A program made the position numbers and the translations under genes. Positions 1-8,124 of a stretch of 64,000 nucleotides of DNA are shown here, in pieces. This DNA comes from JAYOEY01 sp038120295 (GTDB taxonomy: Bacteria; Pseudomonadota; Alphaproteobacteria; MPNO01; UBA2964), in NCBI GenBank assembly GCA_038120295.1, contig JAYOLL010000019.1:8100-72099 (forward strand). The letters are read 5' to 3'. The notes beneath the pieces were generated by a model that saw only the letters and a list, made by a program, of their open reading frames with translations, was not told the origin of the DNA and did not search any database. The number at the start of each line of letters is the position of its first letter. The first letter of the stretch is position 1.

Positions 1-53
1 ACGTGGTCGAGCAGATCAAGAAGCGTCTCTATACCAAGAAGAAAAGCTCCTGA
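1..53 (+). CDS. 3' end of an unidentified gene (partial)
   Basis: An open frame enters from the left edge and ends with TGA at 51-53. The visible C-terminus (about 16 residues) is lysine-rich and ends KKKSS. Too little is present to name a family. A strong intrinsic terminator follows 25 bases after the stop, which supports a real gene end. Confidence 0.55.
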   Translation, partial: VVEQIKKRLYTKKKSS

Positions 54-78
54 TCTCCTGACCGGGACCTGAAACGGG

Positions 79-107
79 AACGGCCCCTCCATCGAGGGGC
101 CGTTTTC
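79..107 (+). terminator. Rho-independent terminator
   Basis: A perfect 10-bp GC-rich stem (79-88 with 95-104) with a 6-nt loop is followed by a short T run at 103-106. It ends transcription of the gene entering from the left edge. A second, AT-rich inverted repeat (112-118 with 125-131) lies between it and the end of the minus-strand RidA gene. Confidence 0.85.
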
Positions 108-149
108 TTATGATATTGCCCCGACAATATCGTATTTTATTTAAATAAA

Positions 150-542
150 TCAATCACCTACGAAAGCAACCGCCTCGATCTCCACCATCCATTCCGGATC
201 GACCAGCGCCGCCACGGCAACCTGAGTACTGGCCGGGTAGGGCTCCTTGAACGTTTCCGACCGGACCTGGTTGACCGCATCACGATAGCGGATATCAGCG
301 ACGAACACGGTGATCTTGATGACATCGTCGAGCGTCGCCCCTGCCTCGGCCAGAACCTTGCCGATGTTGGCGAACACCTGCCGCGTCTGCCCGGCGGCAT
401 CTCCCTTGCAGACTGTCTGGTTGTTCTCGTCCCACGGAATCTGACCGGCGACATGAATCAACCGCCCGTTCGAAACTTCCCAGCCCGGGCTATAGCTCCC
501 CTTGGCGTTAACCCCTCCGGGCTGCAGCACACGTTTCGGCAT
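150..542 (-). CDS. RidA/YjgF/YER057c family protein
   Basis: A 130-residue protein of typical RidA length. It has the conserved stretch around residues 84-100 and the C-terminal EIEAVA strand. In canonical RidA imine deaminases an arginine follows the conserved Pro-Ala (Arg105 in E. coli) and binds the substrate carboxylate. Here that position is Ser105 (PYPASTQV). It therefore resembles the Rid subfamilies that lack the archetypal deaminase arginine, and 2-iminobutanoate deaminase activity should not be assumed. The gene diverges from the YyaL-like gene at 756 and shares a roughly 210-bp intergenic region with it. Confidence 0.9.
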   Translation of the reverse strand: MPKRVLQPGGVNAKGSYSPGWEVSNGRLIHVAGQIPWDENNQTVCKGDAAGQTRQVFANIGKVLAEAGATLDDVIKITVFVADIRYRDAVNQVRSETFKEPYPASTQVAVAALVDPEWMVEIEAVAFVGD

Positions 543-755
543 TACCCTGATCTCCCTTCTGTTTCCTGACCGGAGGAAAGCCTAAACCGAAACTCCAGCG
601 CAACGAAGACCCGAAAACACACAGAACAGGAGAACCCGCATCGCCAACGGATTTCATATCCGGGCTCATCAAATCAGAACCGCCGCCCTATATCAGCCTT
701 TGCGTCCCTCTTTCCCATTTCATACCTTGCCACCGAACAAAGTCCCGGAGACATC

Positions 756-2774
756 ATGCCCAACGCCCTTGCCGACGAAACCAGCCCGTACCTTCTCCAG
801 CACGCCGACAACCCGGTCGACTGGCGGCCCTGGGGGCCTGACGCACTGGCTGAAGCCAAGGCGGCGGACAGGCCAATCCTGCTGTCGGTCGGCTACGCCG
901 CCTGCCACTGGTGCCATGTGATGGCGCATGAAAGCTTCGAGAGCGAAGAAACCGCTTCGCTGATGAACAAGCTGTTCGTCAATATCAAGGTCGACCGGGA
1001 AGAACGGCCCGATCTCGACGCCATCTATCAGCGCGCCCTGCAGCATATGGGGCAGCAGGGCGGCTGGCCGCTCACCATGTTCCTCACCCCGGACGGCGAG
1101 CCGTTCTGGGGCGGGACGTATTTCCCGCCGGATTCACGCTATGGCCGGCCTGGATTTCCCGACGTGCTGAACACCATCCACGGCTACTGGACCGACAGGC
1201 AGGAGGATATCGGCAAGAACGTCACGGCGCTGAGAGACGCGCTTGCGGCAATGGCGGTTTCGGAATCCGGCGACGGCGTCGCGCTCGAGATGGCGGAGCG
1301 CGCCGCGCTGCGCCTCGCCGAGGAGTTCGACCGGGTCAATGGCGGCATCGGCACCGCACCGAAATTTCCCAACCCGACAATCCTCGAACTTTTGTGGCGC
1401 ACATATATTCGATGCGGTCATGACGGGCTGGGACAGATCGTTTCCCACACGCTCGACCGCATGTGCCAGGGCGGGATTTACGATCATCTCGGCGGCGGAT
1501 TTGCACGCTACTCGACCGACGCAATCTGGCTCGCGCCACATTTTGAAAAAATGCTCTACGACAACGCACAGCTGATCGATCTTCTGCGCTTTGCGTGGTG
1601 CCGAACCGGCAACAATCTGTTCGAGACACGACTGCGCGAAACAATCGGCTGGACCCTGCGCGAAATGATCGCCGACGGGGGAGGATTCGCCGCCACGCTC
1701 GACGCCGACAGCGAGGGCGAGGAAGGAAAATTCTACGTCTGGTCGGCGGCGGAGATCGCCAATGCGCTGGGTGACGACGCCCCCCTGTTCGGCGAGGCCT
1801 ATGACGTCTCGACGGCCGGCAACTGGGAAGGCAAGACGATCCTCAACCGCACCGACCCGCCGCGCGAGTTTTCTATGGAAGAGGAGCAGCGCCTCGCAAT
1901 ATGCCGCGCAAAACTCCTTGCCCTGCGCGACGATCGAATTCGGCCCGGATGGGACGACAAGGTACTGGCCGACTGGAACGGGTTGATGATCGCGGCGATG
2001 GCGGGAGCCGGCGCGACTTTCGGCGAACCGGCCTGGATAGACGCGGCCCGGCTTGCGTTCGATTTTGTCGCGAACACCATGCAGAAGGACGGCCGGCTTT
2101 TCCACGCCTGGCGCAGCGGCAAGCTCAACCATGCGGCCACGCTGGACGATTATGCCGGCATGATCCGCGCCGCCCTTGCTCTCCATGAAGTAACAGGCGA
2201 CGGGTTCTGCCTCGACCGGGCGAAGGAATGGGCTGACGTTCTGGACGCGCACTATTGGGACGAAGACGGCAGCGGCTATTTCTTCACCGCCGACGACGCC
2301 GAGGCCCTGATCGTCCGCACCAAATCCGCGGAGGATAACGCGACCCCCGCGGGCAACGCGGTGATGGCGCAAAACCTGGCTCGGCTCTGGTTCCTTACCG
2401 GCGAAACACGCTATCGCGACCGGGCCGACAAGACGGTCGCGGCATTCTCCGGCGCGCTCGAACGGAATTTCTTTCCGTTCACGTCGCTGATGAATGCGGC
2501 CGAGCTGATGCAGTGCGCACAGCAGATCGTGATTGTCGGAAAGCGCGGAGACGCGGATACCGATGCGCTGCTGGACGCCGTCTTCAAGGCGGACACCCCC
2601 AACCGCGTTCTTTCGGTCGTCGCGCCGGACGCCGCATTGCCGGAAAACCACCCCGCCCTGGGCAAGGGGCAAACAGACGGTAAAGCGACTGCCTATGTCT
2701 GTATCGGCGTCACCTGTTCATTGCCGCACACCGACCCTGCGTCCCTGCAAACGGCCCTTCGCGACGCCGGATGA
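756..2774 (+). CDS. DUF255 / YyaL-SPATA20-like thioredoxin-domain protein
   Basis: A 672-residue protein. The N-terminal thioredoxin-like domain (about residues 1-160) carries a Cys50-His-Trp-Cys53 motif inside the family signature. The remainder is an alpha/alpha-barrel (six-hairpin glycosidase-like) region with the family motif APHFEKMLYDNAQL. Length and architecture match bacterial YyaL and mammalian SPATA20. The biochemical role of the family is not established; a redox or sugar-related activity is only inferred. Its TGA stop overlaps the start of the next gene as ATGA, so the two are probably translated together. Confidence 0.93.
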   Translation: MPNALADETSPYLLQHADNPVDWRPWGPDALAEAKAADRPILLSVGYAACHWCHVMAHESFESEETASLMNKLFVNIKVDREERPDLDAIYQRALQHMGQQGGWPLTMFLTPDGEPFWGGTYFPPDSRYGRPGFPDVLNTIHGYWTDRQEDIGKNVTALRDALAAMAVSESGDGVALEMAERAALRLAEEFDRVNGGIGTAPKFPNPTILELLWRTYIRCGHDGLGQIVSHTLDRMCQGGIYDHLGGGFARYSTDAIWLAPHFEKMLYDNAQLIDLLRFAWCRTGNNLFETRLRETIGWTLREMIADGGGFAATLDADSEGEEGKFYVWSAAEIANALGDDAPLFGEAYDVSTAGNWEGKTILNRTDPPREFSMEEEQRLAICRAKLLALRDDRIRPGWDDKVLADWNGLMIAAMAGAGATFGEPAWIDAARLAFDFVANTMQKDGRLFHAWRSGKLNHAATLDDYAGMIRAALALHEVTGDGFCLDRAKEWADVLDAHYWDEDGSGYFFTADDAEALIVRTKSAEDNATPAGNAVMAQNLARLWFLTGETRYRDRADKTVAAFSGALERNFFPFTSLMNAAELMQCAQQIVIVGKRGDADTDALLDAVFKADTPNRVLSVVAPDAALPENHPALGKGQTDGKATAYVCIGVTCSLPHTDPASLQTALRDAG

Positions 2775-3289
2775 TGCCGACGCTTTCCTTCGCATCGCCG
2801 CTTGGAGAGCTCACCCTGACGGAACAGGAGGGGCGCATAACCGCGCTCACCTGGAACTCGAATCAGCGAACCGGAAACGCGGTTGAAACCGCATTGGGGA
2901 AGCCGGGACTTCTGCTGCAGGCACGTGACCAGATCCTGGAGTATTTCGACGGCGCACGCACCGAATTCGATCTGCCGCTCGCCCCGGCAGGAAGCGATTT
3001 CCAGCGCCGCGTCTGGCAGGCCATGATGGCGATCCCGTACGGGAAGACCCGAACCTACGGCGAACTGGCGAAGGCGCTTTCATCGGCCCCGCGCGCAGTG
3101 GGCCGCGCCTGCGGCGCCAACCCGATCCCCCTGATTGTCCCCTGCCACCGCGTCACCGCCGCCAGCGGAAATATCGGCGGCTATAGCGGCACGGGCGGCA
3201 TCGCGACCAAACAGTTCCTGCTCGCACACGAAAGCAACCCGCCGCAACGATCGCTTTCATTCAACGAGACGCCAACGCCCTTTTCATGA
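2771..3289 (+). CDS. ogt: Methylated-DNA–protein-cysteine methyltransferase
   Basis: A 172-residue O6-alkylguanine-DNA alkyltransferase that repairs alkylated guanine by irreversible transfer to its own cysteine. The active-site motif PCHRV is present with Cys125, followed by the GGYSGTGGI loop and a helix-turn-helix region with an arginine finger (about residues 105-118). No Ada-type N-terminal activator domain is present, so it is the stand-alone Ogt form. It starts in an ATGA overlap with the DUF255 gene. Confidence 0.95.
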   Translation: MMPTLSFASPLGELTLTEQEGRITALTWNSNQRTGNAVETALGKPGLLLQARDQILEYFDGARTEFDLPLAPAGSDFQRRVWQAMMAIPYGKTRTYGELAKALSSAPRAVGRACGANPIPLIVPCHRVTAASGNIGGYSGTGGIATKQFLLAHESNPPQRSLSFNETPTPFS

Positions 3290-3349
3290 CAGGGAAATTT
3301 CATCGCGCTATGGTGCGCCGCGTTTCATAAGACTTGGGAGAAGAGATTC

Positions 3350-4048
3350 ATGCCAGACATCCAGATCAACGGGCCTGACGGGGAATTCGGCGCCTACATG
3401 GCGACGCCGGCAAGCGGCAGCGGACCGGGCCTTGTCGTCATCCAGGAGATCTTCGGCGTCAACACGGTCATGCGCGATCTGTGCGATGCCTACGCTGCCG
3501 ACGGCTATATCGCCATCTGCCCCGACCTGTTCTGGCGGATCGAGCCGGGGGTCCAGTTGACCGACCAGACACAGGCGGAATGGGACCGGGCGTTCGAACT
3601 CATGAATGCCTTCCTGCCCGATTTCGAAAAGGGCCAGGCGGACCTGCAGGCGACGATGTCCCATATCCGCGGGATGGACGGATGCACCGGCAAGGTGGGC
3701 TGCGTCGGCTACTGTCTCGGCGGCAGCCTGACATACTCGATGGCATGTTCATCGGACACGGATGCTTCAGTCGGCTACTACCCGGTGCAGATCGACGACT
3801 ACCTGCCCTATGCCGAACATATCGGCAAACCGGCTATGTTCCATATAGCGGAACTCGATGGATTCTGCCCGCCGGAATCGCAGGCGAAGATCGCCGAAGC
3901 GTTCGCCGGCAACGGCAACATCACGCTGCATAGCTACGCAGGCGTCGATCATGCCTTTGTCCGCCTCAGTGGCGGCAACTACAACGAAGCCGCCGCGACC
4001 CTCGCCAACGGCCGCACGGCCGAATTTTTCAAATCCGCCCTGTCCTGA
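3350..4048 (+). CDS. Dienelactone hydrolase family protein
   Basis: A 232-residue alpha/beta-hydrolase of the dienelactone hydrolase family. The nucleophile is a cysteine in GYCLGG (Cys122). Candidate acid and base are Asp170 (AELDGF) and His201 (VDHAFV), giving the Cys-Asp-His triad of the family. It would hydrolyse a lactone or ester; no aromatic ring-cleavage genes are adjacent, so a specific chlorocatechol role is not supported. A palindromic repeat follows four bases after the stop. Confidence 0.93.
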   Translation: MPDIQINGPDGEFGAYMATPASGSGPGLVVIQEIFGVNTVMRDLCDAYAADGYIAICPDLFWRIEPGVQLTDQTQAEWDRAFELMNAFLPDFEKGQADLQATMSHIRGMDGCTGKVGCVGYCLGGSLTYSMACSSDTDASVGYYPVQIDDYLPYAEHIGKPAMFHIAELDGFCPPESQAKIAEAFAGNGNITLHSYAGVDHAFVRLSGGNYNEAAATLANGRTAEFFKSALS

Positions 4049-4052
4049 ACCT

Positions 4053-4096
4053 GGGGCGGGCGTTTAGGGTTGGTGTGGCGGCTAAACGCCCGCCCC
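4053..4096. repeat. Palindromic intergenic repeat, family A, copy 1
   Basis: A perfect 14-bp inverted repeat (4053-4066 with 4083-4096) encloses a 16-base loop, gggttggtgtggcggc. The same 16-base loop recurs exactly at 27818-27833, where the arms have changed but still pair. It sits between the hydrolase gene and the quinone reductase gene, 19 bases before the latter's start. It is a REP-like element that would form a strong hairpin in RNA and could attenuate transcription between the genes. Confidence 0.85.
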
Positions 4097-4115
4097 CTTC
4101 CGAAGGAAGACTCAC

Positions 4116-5090
4116 ATGACCAAAGCCATCCGCGTCCACAAGCCCGGCCCGCCCTCCTGCATGAAATGGCAGGAGGTCGAGGTGCCGAACCCGAAGAAGG
4201 GCGAGGTCCGCATCCGCAACACCGCGGTCGGGCTCAACTTCATCGACACCTATCATCGCAAGGGGCTGTACCCGCTGCCGACGCCATTCACCCCGGGGGT
4301 CGAAGGCGCGGGAATCGTGGAGTCCGTCGGGCGCGGCGTGACCAACGTGAAGCCGGGCGACCGGGTGACCTACGCGTCGGAGCCGATGGGTTCCTATGCC
4401 GAGATGCGGCTGTTCCCCGCCGAACGCGTGATGAAAATTCCGGCGGGGATTTCCGACGAGCACGCGGCGTCGATGATGCTCAAGGGCATGACGGCGGCGA
4501 TGCTTCTGCGCCGCATTTACCGGCCGGCCAAGGGCGACACCGTCCTGATCCATGCCGCCGCCGGGGGCGTCGGTCTGATCCTGGTGCAGTGGGCCAAGCA
4601 TCTCGGCGCGACCGTCATCGGCACGGTGTCGTCGCGCGCCAAGGGAAACCTGGTCCGCGCGCATGGCTGCGATCACGTGATCGACTATTCGAAGCAGGAT
4701 TTCGTCGACCGCGTAAAGCGGATCACGAAAGGCGCGGGCGTGCCGGTGGTCTATGACGGCGTCGGCAAGGATACCTTCCCCGGCTCGCTCGACTGCATCA
4801 GCCCGACCGGTATGTGGATTACGTTCGGCAACGCGTCCGGCCCGGTACCGCCGGTTGCGCCCCTGACGCTGATGCAGAAGGGCTCGCTGATCATGACGCG
4901 GCCGATGCTCAACCATTACATAAGGACGACCGACGAGCTGACCAGGCTGTCGCGCGAGCTGTTCCAGGTCGTGAAGTCGGGCGCGGTCAAGATCGAGGTC
5001 AACCAGACCTATGCGCTGAAGGACGCCGCGAAGGCGCACCGCGATCTCGAAAGCCGCAAGACGACAGGCTCGACGGTACTGATTCCGTAA
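4116..5090 (+). CDS. qor: NADPH:quinone oxidoreductase, zinc-independent
   Basis: A 324-residue medium-chain dehydrogenase/reductase of the quinone oxidoreductase (zeta-crystallin) type. The Rossmann motif AAAGGVG (about residues 149-155) binds NADPH, and the N-terminal catalytic domain has the family motif VGLNFIDTYHRKGLYPLP. No structural or catalytic zinc cysteines are seen. It reduces quinones by NADPH in the cytosol. It is preceded by a GGAAG ribosome-binding site and convergent with rho. Confidence 0.93.
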   Translation: MTKAIRVHKPGPPSCMKWQEVEVPNPKKGEVRIRNTAVGLNFIDTYHRKGLYPLPTPFTPGVEGAGIVESVGRGVTNVKPGDRVTYASEPMGSYAEMRLFPAERVMKIPAGISDEHAASMMLKGMTAAMLLRRIYRPAKGDTVLIHAAAGGVGLILVQWAKHLGATVIGTVSSRAKGNLVRAHGCDHVIDYSKQDFVDRVKRITKGAGVPVVYDGVGKDTFPGSLDCISPTGMWITFGNASGPVPPVAPLTLMQKGSLIMTRPMLNHYIRTTDELTRLSRELFQVVKSGAVKIEVNQTYALKDAAKAHRDLESRKTTGSTVLIP

Positions 5091-5118
5091 GGAGCGGAAG
5101 CAGGAGAACCGTTCCCCC

Positions 5119-6375
5119 CTACTGGTTCATGCTCTCGAAGAAGTCGGCGTTGTTTTTCGTCGTCTTCATCTTGTCGAGCAGGAACTCCATCGCATCCGTC
5201 GTGCCCATCGGGTTGAGGATGCGGCGCAGGACCCACATCTTCGACAGGTCCGCCTTGCCGACCAGCAGCTCTTCCTTCCGCGTGCCGGACTTGGCGATAT
5301 CCATTGACGGGAAGGTGCGCTTGTCAGCCAGCTTGCGGTCGAGCACGATTTCCGAATTGCCGGTGCCCTTGAATTCCTCGAAGATCACCTCGTCCATGCG
5401 TGAGCCGGTATCGATCAGCGCGGTAGCGATGATGGACAGCGAACCGCCCTCTTCGACATTGCGCGCCGCGCCAAAGAACCGCTTTGGCCGCTGCAGCGCA
5501 TTGGAATCGACACCGCCCGTCAGCACCTTGCCGGAACTCGGGACCACCGTGTTGTAGGCGCGCGCGAGGCGCGTGATCGAATCCAGCAGGATCACCACAT
5601 CGCGCCCGTGTTCGACCAGACGCTTGGCCTTTTCGATCACCATGTCGGCGACCTGCACATGGCGCGTGGCCGGTTCGTCGAAGGTAGAGCTGATGACCTC
5701 GCCATCGACCGACCGCTGCATGTCGGTGACTTCCTCGGGCCGTTCATCGATCAGCAGGACAATCAGATAGACGCCCTTGTTGTTTTCGGTGATCGCGTGG
5801 GCGATCGACTGGAGCATCATGGTCTTGCCGGTGCGCGGCGGCGCCACGATCAGCGCGCGCTGCCCCTTGCCGATGGGCGCGGTCAGATCGACGATCCGGG
5901 TGGTGAAGTCCTTGTTTTTCGGATTATCGCCGTCGAGGACGAATTTCTCATCGGGGTAAAGCGGCGTCAGATTGTCGAACCGGATGCGGTGACGGACCTT
6001 GTCCGGATCGTCGAAATTGATCTTGTTCACCTTCAAAAGCGCGAAATAACGTTCGCCGTCCTTGGGAGCGCGAATTTCACCTTCAACCGTATCCCCTGTG
6101 CGCAGCGAAAAACGCCGAATCTGGCTGGGAGAGACATAGATGTCGTCCGGGCCCGGCAGGTAGTTGGCTTCCGGCGCACGCAGAAAACCAAACCCGTCCT
6201 GCAGAATTTCTATTACACCATCGCCGAAGATCGCGACGTCGTTCTCAGCCAGCTGCTTGAGGATCGCGAACATGATCTCCTGCTTGCGCATGCTGGAAGC
6301 GTTTTCGATTTCGAGCTCCTCCGCATAGGCCAGCAGATCGGCGGGTGTTTTCTGTTTAAGTTCTTGAAGATTCAT
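5119..6375 (-). CDS. rho: Transcription termination factor Rho
   Basis: A 418-residue RNA-dependent helicase/ATPase. It has an N-terminal Rho_N region (from MNLQELKQ), a cold-shock-like RNA-binding domain with DGFGFLR, then the ATPase core with P-loop APPRTGKT and the LIDERPEEVTDM segment. I chose the ATG at 6373-6375 rather than one six codons earlier: homologues begin MNLQELK, and a CCGGAAA ribosome-binding site sits just before it. A 255-bp leader separates it from hemJ and may carry its promoter and autoregulatory RNA. Rho followed by haem genes is typical of the alphaproteobacterial origin region. Confidence 0.97.
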   Translation of the reverse strand: MNLQELKQKTPADLLAYAEELEIENASSMRKQEIMFAILKQLAENDVAIFGDGVIEILQDGFGFLRAPEANYLPGPDDIYVSPSQIRRFSLRTGDTVEGEIRAPKDGERYFALLKVNKINFDDPDKVRHRIRFDNLTPLYPDEKFVLDGDNPKNKDFTTRIVDLTAPIGKGQRALIVAPPRTGKTMMLQSIAHAITENNKGVYLIVLLIDERPEEVTDMQRSVDGEVISSTFDEPATRHVQVADMVIEKAKRLVEHGRDVVILLDSITRLARAYNTVVPSSGKVLTGGVDSNALQRPKRFFGAARNVEEGGSLSIIATALIDTGSRMDEVIFEEFKGTGNSEIVLDRKLADKRTFPSMDIAKSGTRKEELLVGKADLSKMWVLRRILNPMGTTDAMEFLLDKMKTTKNNADFFESMNQ

Positions 6376-6630
6376 TGTTTTTCCGGATTTCAATTAAACC
6401 GAACGGAACTGGGAAAACGGGTAAACAGCTCATCATCAGGGACAAAAATCGGCGTGGAACCGGTCTGACGCTCTAATGGGCAACCCAGGAAGGTAACGGA
6501 TGTGATGTGGGAATCGCTCGCAAGGCAAGCTTTGAGATACGCGCGGTTAACTAAAGGATTCCGGGTTCAAAGTCAAATGGAGAGATGGCGATGAATTGTC
6601 CTTTTGCCAAGAACGAATTCGAACACCCAT

Positions 6631-7083
6631 TCACTGCCCAGGTTTCACCACCACCAGAATGACAATCGCGATCATCAGGAGCGTCGGTATCTCATTGGCA
6701 ACGCGAAAGGTTTTCGCCGGTCGCGTATTACGATCGGCCTCGAAATCCTTACGCCAGCGGGAAAAGATTCCGTGAACGCCCGACATCGCCAGAAAGCAGA
6801 AAATTTTCGCCCATACCCACCAGGCGCCCCAGTCGACGATACCGGGCGTCGCCAGAAGCATCCCGCCGAACAGAAAACTCGCGATCATCGCCGGGTTGAT
6901 GATTGCGCGGAGCAGTCGGCGTTCCATGATCTTGAAGGTTTCTGACTGCACCGACCCCGGCTCAGCATCGACGTGATAGACAAAAAGGCGGGGCAGATAG
7001 AGCATTCCCGCCATCCACGCCATCACTGAGATGATGTGGAGCGATTTGATCCAGGGATAGGCGGAGGCAAGCCAGTCTTCCAT
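6631..7083 (-). CDS. hemJ: Protoporphyrinogen IX oxidase HemJ (CopD/UPF0093 family)
   Basis: A 150-residue integral membrane protein with four predicted hydrophobic helices. It starts with the family stretch YPWIKSLHIISVMAWMAGM, whose histidine is the conserved haem/substrate ligand of HemJ. It catalyses the penultimate oxidation of haem synthesis in bacteria lacking HemG and HemY. It lies six bases downstream of hemH on the same strand, and with hemH and hemE forms a haem operon. Confidence 0.93.
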   Translation of the reverse strand: MEDWLASAYPWIKSLHIISVMAWMAGMLYLPRLFVYHVDAEPGSVQSETFKIMERRLLRAIINPAMIASFLFGGMLLATPGIVDWGAWWVWAKIFCFLAMSGVHGIFSRWRKDFEADRNTRPAKTFRVANEIPTLLMIAIVILVVVKPGQ

Positions 7084-7089
7084 CGAACC

Positions 7090-8124
7090 TTACCCCTCAG
7101 GACCGTTACCGCAGGGACAGTCGATGGATTCGGATACGCAAATCCTGGTCCCGCCATGGGGCCGAATCCCGGACAAACCTTCAACTTCACGGACCAGCCG
7201 CGCAAGCCCATCGATATAGGCCTCCTGAGCGCTGACTGTCGGAACGCGTACATAGGCTTTTGCCTTGTGATCCGCGGCGAGTTTTCCATATTCGATATCG
7301 AGCTCGACCAGCGTTTCCGAATGCTCCGACACAAAGGCTACAGGCACGACAACGATCGCCTTGCCATCCTTTGCCGCGTCGATAATCGCCCCGTCCGTAT
7401 AAGGTTTCAGCCATTCGACCGGCCCGACCCTGCTCTGATAGCAAATCAGATAATCCAGATCGGGGATCGCCAGTTTTCGGACGATCGCCGAAACGGCTTT
7501 CTCCACGTGAGACTGGTATGGATCCCCGTCCGACACGAATTTTTTAGGAATCCCGTGCGCGGAAAAAAGAACCCGGACCGGCCCCGAACTTATCGCTTTC
7601 TCAATCGCTGGCGCTGTCAGGCCAGCGACTGCTTCGATGAAACCGGACTCATCGGGATAGCAGCAGACAGACGATGTCGGCGCATCGATACCGGCTTCAG
7701 CGGCCGCCTTCTTCCAGACCGTCAGAAAAGATCCCGTCGTCGTCGTGGAAAATTGCGGATAGAGCGGCAGCAAAACGACTTTATCCGCGCCCCAGGATGC
7801 AACATCGCTCGCGCATTCCTCAGCGAACGGGTGCCAGTAGCGCATGGCGACGAAGACGCGATATTCGTCATTCCCGAGCCTTGCCTGAAGCGCATCCGCC
7901 TGCTTCTGCGTTTCCGGCAGGATCGGCGATCCGCCGCCGATTTCCGCGTAGATCGCCCGCGCCACAGGCGCCCGCCGCGAAGAAATCAGCTTCGCCAGAA
8001 GCCAGCGAACGGGAGAAGGCTGGCGCATGATCGCCGGGTCGTTGAACAGGTTGAACAGGAATGGCTTGACCGCATCCGGACCATCGGGCCCACCCAGATT
8101 GTAGAGAATTACGGCAGTTTTCAT
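7090..8124 (-). CDS. hemH: Ferrochelatase
   Basis: A 344-residue ferrochelatase inserting Fe2+ into protoporphyrin IX. Visible signatures are the N-terminal LYNLGGPDGPDAVKPFL, the iron-site motif LFSAHGIPKKF with its histidine, and the C-terminal VPVAFVSEHSETLVELD with the second catalytic histidine and glutamate. The start codon overlaps the end of hemE by 4 bases, indicating coupling. The C-terminus contains closely spaced cysteines, which in some ferrochelatases ligate a [2Fe-2S] cluster; I cannot confirm a cluster here. Confidence 0.96.
   Translation of the reverse strand: MKTAVILYNLGGPDGPDAVKPFLFNLFNDPAIMRQPSPVRWLLAKLISSRRAPVARAIYAEIGGGSPILPETQKQADALQARLGNDEYRVFVAMRYWHPFAEECASDVASWGADKVVLLPLYPQFSTTTTGSFLTVWKKAAAEAGIDAPTSSVCCYPDESGFIEAVAGLTAPAIEKAISSGPVRVLFSAHGIPKKFVSDGDPYQSHVEKAVSAIVRKLAIPDLDYLICYQSRVGPVEWLKPYTDGAIIDAAKDGKAIVVVPVAFVSEHSETLVELDIEYGKLAADHKAKAYVRVPTVSAQEAYIDGLARLVREVEGLSGIRPHGGTRICVSESIDCPCGNGPEG

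Noticed and set aside
6555..6580. GGTTCAAA-type tRNA T-loop-like sequence between rho and hemJ
   Set aside because: No acceptor, D or anticodon arms can be built around it; it is probably part of the rho promoter/leader.
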